From the NCBI GenBank assembly GCA_023135135.1, contig JAGLTT010000051.1, positions 1 through 5,948 on the forward strand: a stretch of DNA of 5,948 nt, given 5' to 3'. Shown here piece by piece: positions 4,648 to 5,948 of this stretch. Positions within the stretch are counted from its first letter, which is position 1. Every line of letters begins with the position of its first letter. This stretch comes from Dehalococcoidales bacterium (GTDB lineage Bacteria; Chloroflexota; Dehalococcoidia; Dehalococcoidales; RBG-16-60-22). Under the pieces are notes generated by a model, which saw nothing but the letters and a program-made list of their open reading frames with translations, searched no databases and was not told the DNA's origin. The position numbers were made by a program, and so were the translations under genes.

Positions 4648-5948
4648 GTGAATAAGAATCTGGACGAATATCGCGATAAGAACCCGGAGATAGGCAGACC
4701 GTTGGCGGATGAGGGAGGCATAGCGGGGTACGGCAGGAGGGTCTTCAGTTCTTTTAAAAATCCTGTTTACCGGCTCTATTACTATTCCCTGGTAGGCCAC
4801 TGGGCTCCCCTGCAGATGCAGATGGTAACCCGTACCCTGCTTATTTACCGCATCACCGGTTCGGGGGCTATCCTGGGGATTATGGCTCTGGCGGGTGCGA
4901 TACCCATGCTGGTCCTGTCACTCTACGGCGGCGCCCTGGCCGACCGCCTGGAGAAGAGAAAGATTTTAATCTGGAGTCAGGCGCTTTCGGCTGTAGTCAC
5001 TTTAGGTGTCGCTATCGCATTGAGTATGAACTACCTGAGTAGTGATGTACCTGGCGCCTGGTGGGTTCTGATAGTCTCGAGCGTGTTGCAGGGAATTATC
5101 ATGGGCATCATGATGCCGTCACGCGCTTCCATGGTGCCGGAAATCGTCAAGCCGGAAGACCTGATGAACGCGATATCCCTGAATAATATGGGGATGAACT
5201 TTTTCCGGATTGTGGCCCCGGCAGCTACCGGCTTTATTATTGATGCCTGGGACTTTGACGCCGTGTACTATACTATGACGGTGCTGTATATGTTTTCTGT
5301 CATTTTCCTGTTCAGGATACCGCCCACTCGCCCGGTAACCCGCCAGGGCAGCAGTACCGTCACGGAGGTATTGGCGGGATTCCGCTATATGAAGGGTGAA
5401 ACGACTATCATGCTCATCCTCGCATTTACGCTCACCTGTACTATACTGGGCATGCCCTTCATCATGCTTCTGCCGATATTTACCGAAGATGTATTAAAGG
5501 TCGGTGCCTCCGGTCTCGGAATACTGATGGCCGTTTCCGGAATAGGTTCCATCGTGGTCTCGTTTGTCCTTGCCTCTGCGGCGAATAAAAAGCGCGGCAT
5601 TATGATGCTGTTCAGCGGCCTGATTTTAAGTCTGTCGCTGATAGCCTTCTCTTTTACGGCAGAGTGGTACCTCTCGCTGGCGCTGGCTGTTTTCATCGGA
5701 TTGGGACAAACGGGGCAGATGGCAATCGGTTTTACCCTGATACAGTATTACGTCGACCCCGGTTATCGGGGACGTGTCATGAGCTTCATGATGGTTGGCT
5801 TCGGTCTGTCTAGCCTGGGCACCTTCTTCGGTGGAATACTGGCGGAGACCATGGGTATAGAGTGGGCTATCGGCGGTCTGGCCATAGTCCTGGCCGTCGT
5901 CACCACAGGAATGATTTCCTTTTCTAAGCACCTGAGGAAACTGGACTA
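4648..5948 (+). CDS. Major facilitator superfamily exporter-like transporter (3' end at window edge)
   Basis: The frame runs 433 codons to the edge and the next two bases are TA, so a TAA or TAG stop is likely cut by the boundary; the protein is probably nearly complete. After a charged cytoplasmic N-terminus of about 35 residues (FKNPVYRLYY marks entry to helix 1), about 12 membrane segments can be drawn, roughly at 43-67, 74-95, 105-128, 137-157, 180-199, 205-223, 251-277, 286-309, 316-338, 340-363, 376-398 and 405-426. MFS motif A is seen between helices 2 and 3 (YGGALADRLEKRK, 93-105). LMNAISLNNMGMNFFRIVAP (172-191) and PGYRGRVMSF (371-380) are typical of the EntS-like/MFS_3 drug and siderophore exporter group. 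An in-frame TAA immediately precedes the GTG, so 4648 is the earliest possible start; it has no good Shine-Dalgarno. TTG at 4702 is the alternative. The substrate cannot be told. It is divergent from lysA. Confidence 0.88.
   Translation, partial: MNKNLDEYRDKNPEIGRPLADEGGIAGYGRRVFSSFKNPVYRLYYYSLVGHWAPLQMQMVTRTLLIYRITGSGAILGIMALAGAIPMLVLSLYGGALADRLEKRKILIWSQALSAVVTLGVAIALSMNYLSSDVPGAWWVLIVSSVLQGIIMGIMMPSRASMVPEIVKPEDLMNAISLNNMGMNFFRIVAPAATGFIIDAWDFDAVYYTMTVLYMFSVIFLFRIPPTRPVTRQGSSTVTEVLAGFRYMKGETTIMLILAFTLTCTILGMPFIMLLPIFTEDVLKVGASGLGILMAVSGIGSIVVSFVLASAANKKRGIMMLFSGLILSLSLIAFSFTAEWYLSLALAVFIGLGQTGQMAIGFTLIQYYVDPGYRGRVMSFMMVGFGLSSLGTFFGGILAETMGIEWAIGGLAIVLAVVTTGMISFSKHLRKLD

Noticed and set aside
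4397..4800. Several open frames of 81-93 codons across the divergent region on both strands
   Set aside because: They overlap the ends of lysA or the transporter, have no recognisable domains and cover the candidate promoters. None has a convincing start signal.
5385..5931. Two minus-strand open frames opposite the transporter
   Set aside because: They lie antisense to continuous membrane-protein coding sequence with MFS motifs, and their composition is that of reversed hydrophobic codons.

Overview
The window looks like ordinary chromosomal DNA of a free-living anaerobic bacterium. The G+C content is a little above half by eye, genes are tightly packed, and protein features suggest the Chloroflexota, probably near the Dehalococcoidia. 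This placement is inferred from overall protein flavour and gene content: a cobalamin-reductase-like double 4Fe-4S protein, a short stand-alone HNH protein, and a holB-ricT pair. It is not proven by any marker in the window. There are no RNA genes, insertion sequences, CRISPR arrays or prophage genes.

Layout. Bases 2-667 (+) hold the C-terminal part of a double 4Fe-4S cluster protein of the QueG/reductive-dehalogenase superfamily, cut by the window's left edge. A 114-bp gap with a candidate promoter leads to a 169-residue HNH nuclease-family gene (782-1291, +). It converges on, and overlaps by 7 bp, the end of a leftward operon read lysA (4455-3139), holB (3124-2072), ricT (2079-1285). The operon genes are separated by 14 bp (lysA/holB) and overlapped by 8 bp (holB/ricT). 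A 192-bp divergent intergenic region (4456-4647) carries a plausible sigma70-type promoter for each direction, both with 17-bp spacers. It also contains two inverted repeats that overlap the rightward promoter. From 4648 (GTG start) to the right edge runs a 433-codon major facilitator transporter. It is not bounded by a stop within the window, but the last two bases, TA, suggest that the stop codon is cut by the edge.

How the genes fit together. lysA makes L-lysine from meso-diaminopimelate. holB is the delta-prime subunit of the replicative clamp loader. ricT (YaaT/PSP1 family) is a cysteine-rich protein that in Bacillus works with RicA and RicF in RNase Y-dependent RNA processing. The holB-ricT adjacency is a known conserved arrangement in Firmicutes and probably reflects old operon structure; lysA supplies the upstream promoter. 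The transporter is divergently transcribed and its substrate cannot be told from sequence.

I did not find a convincing undescribed multi-gene system. The points most worth a second look are the apparent loss of the QueG catalytic aspartate in the first gene, the repeat-rich divergent promoter region, and the stop-over-stop overlap between the HNH gene and ricT.
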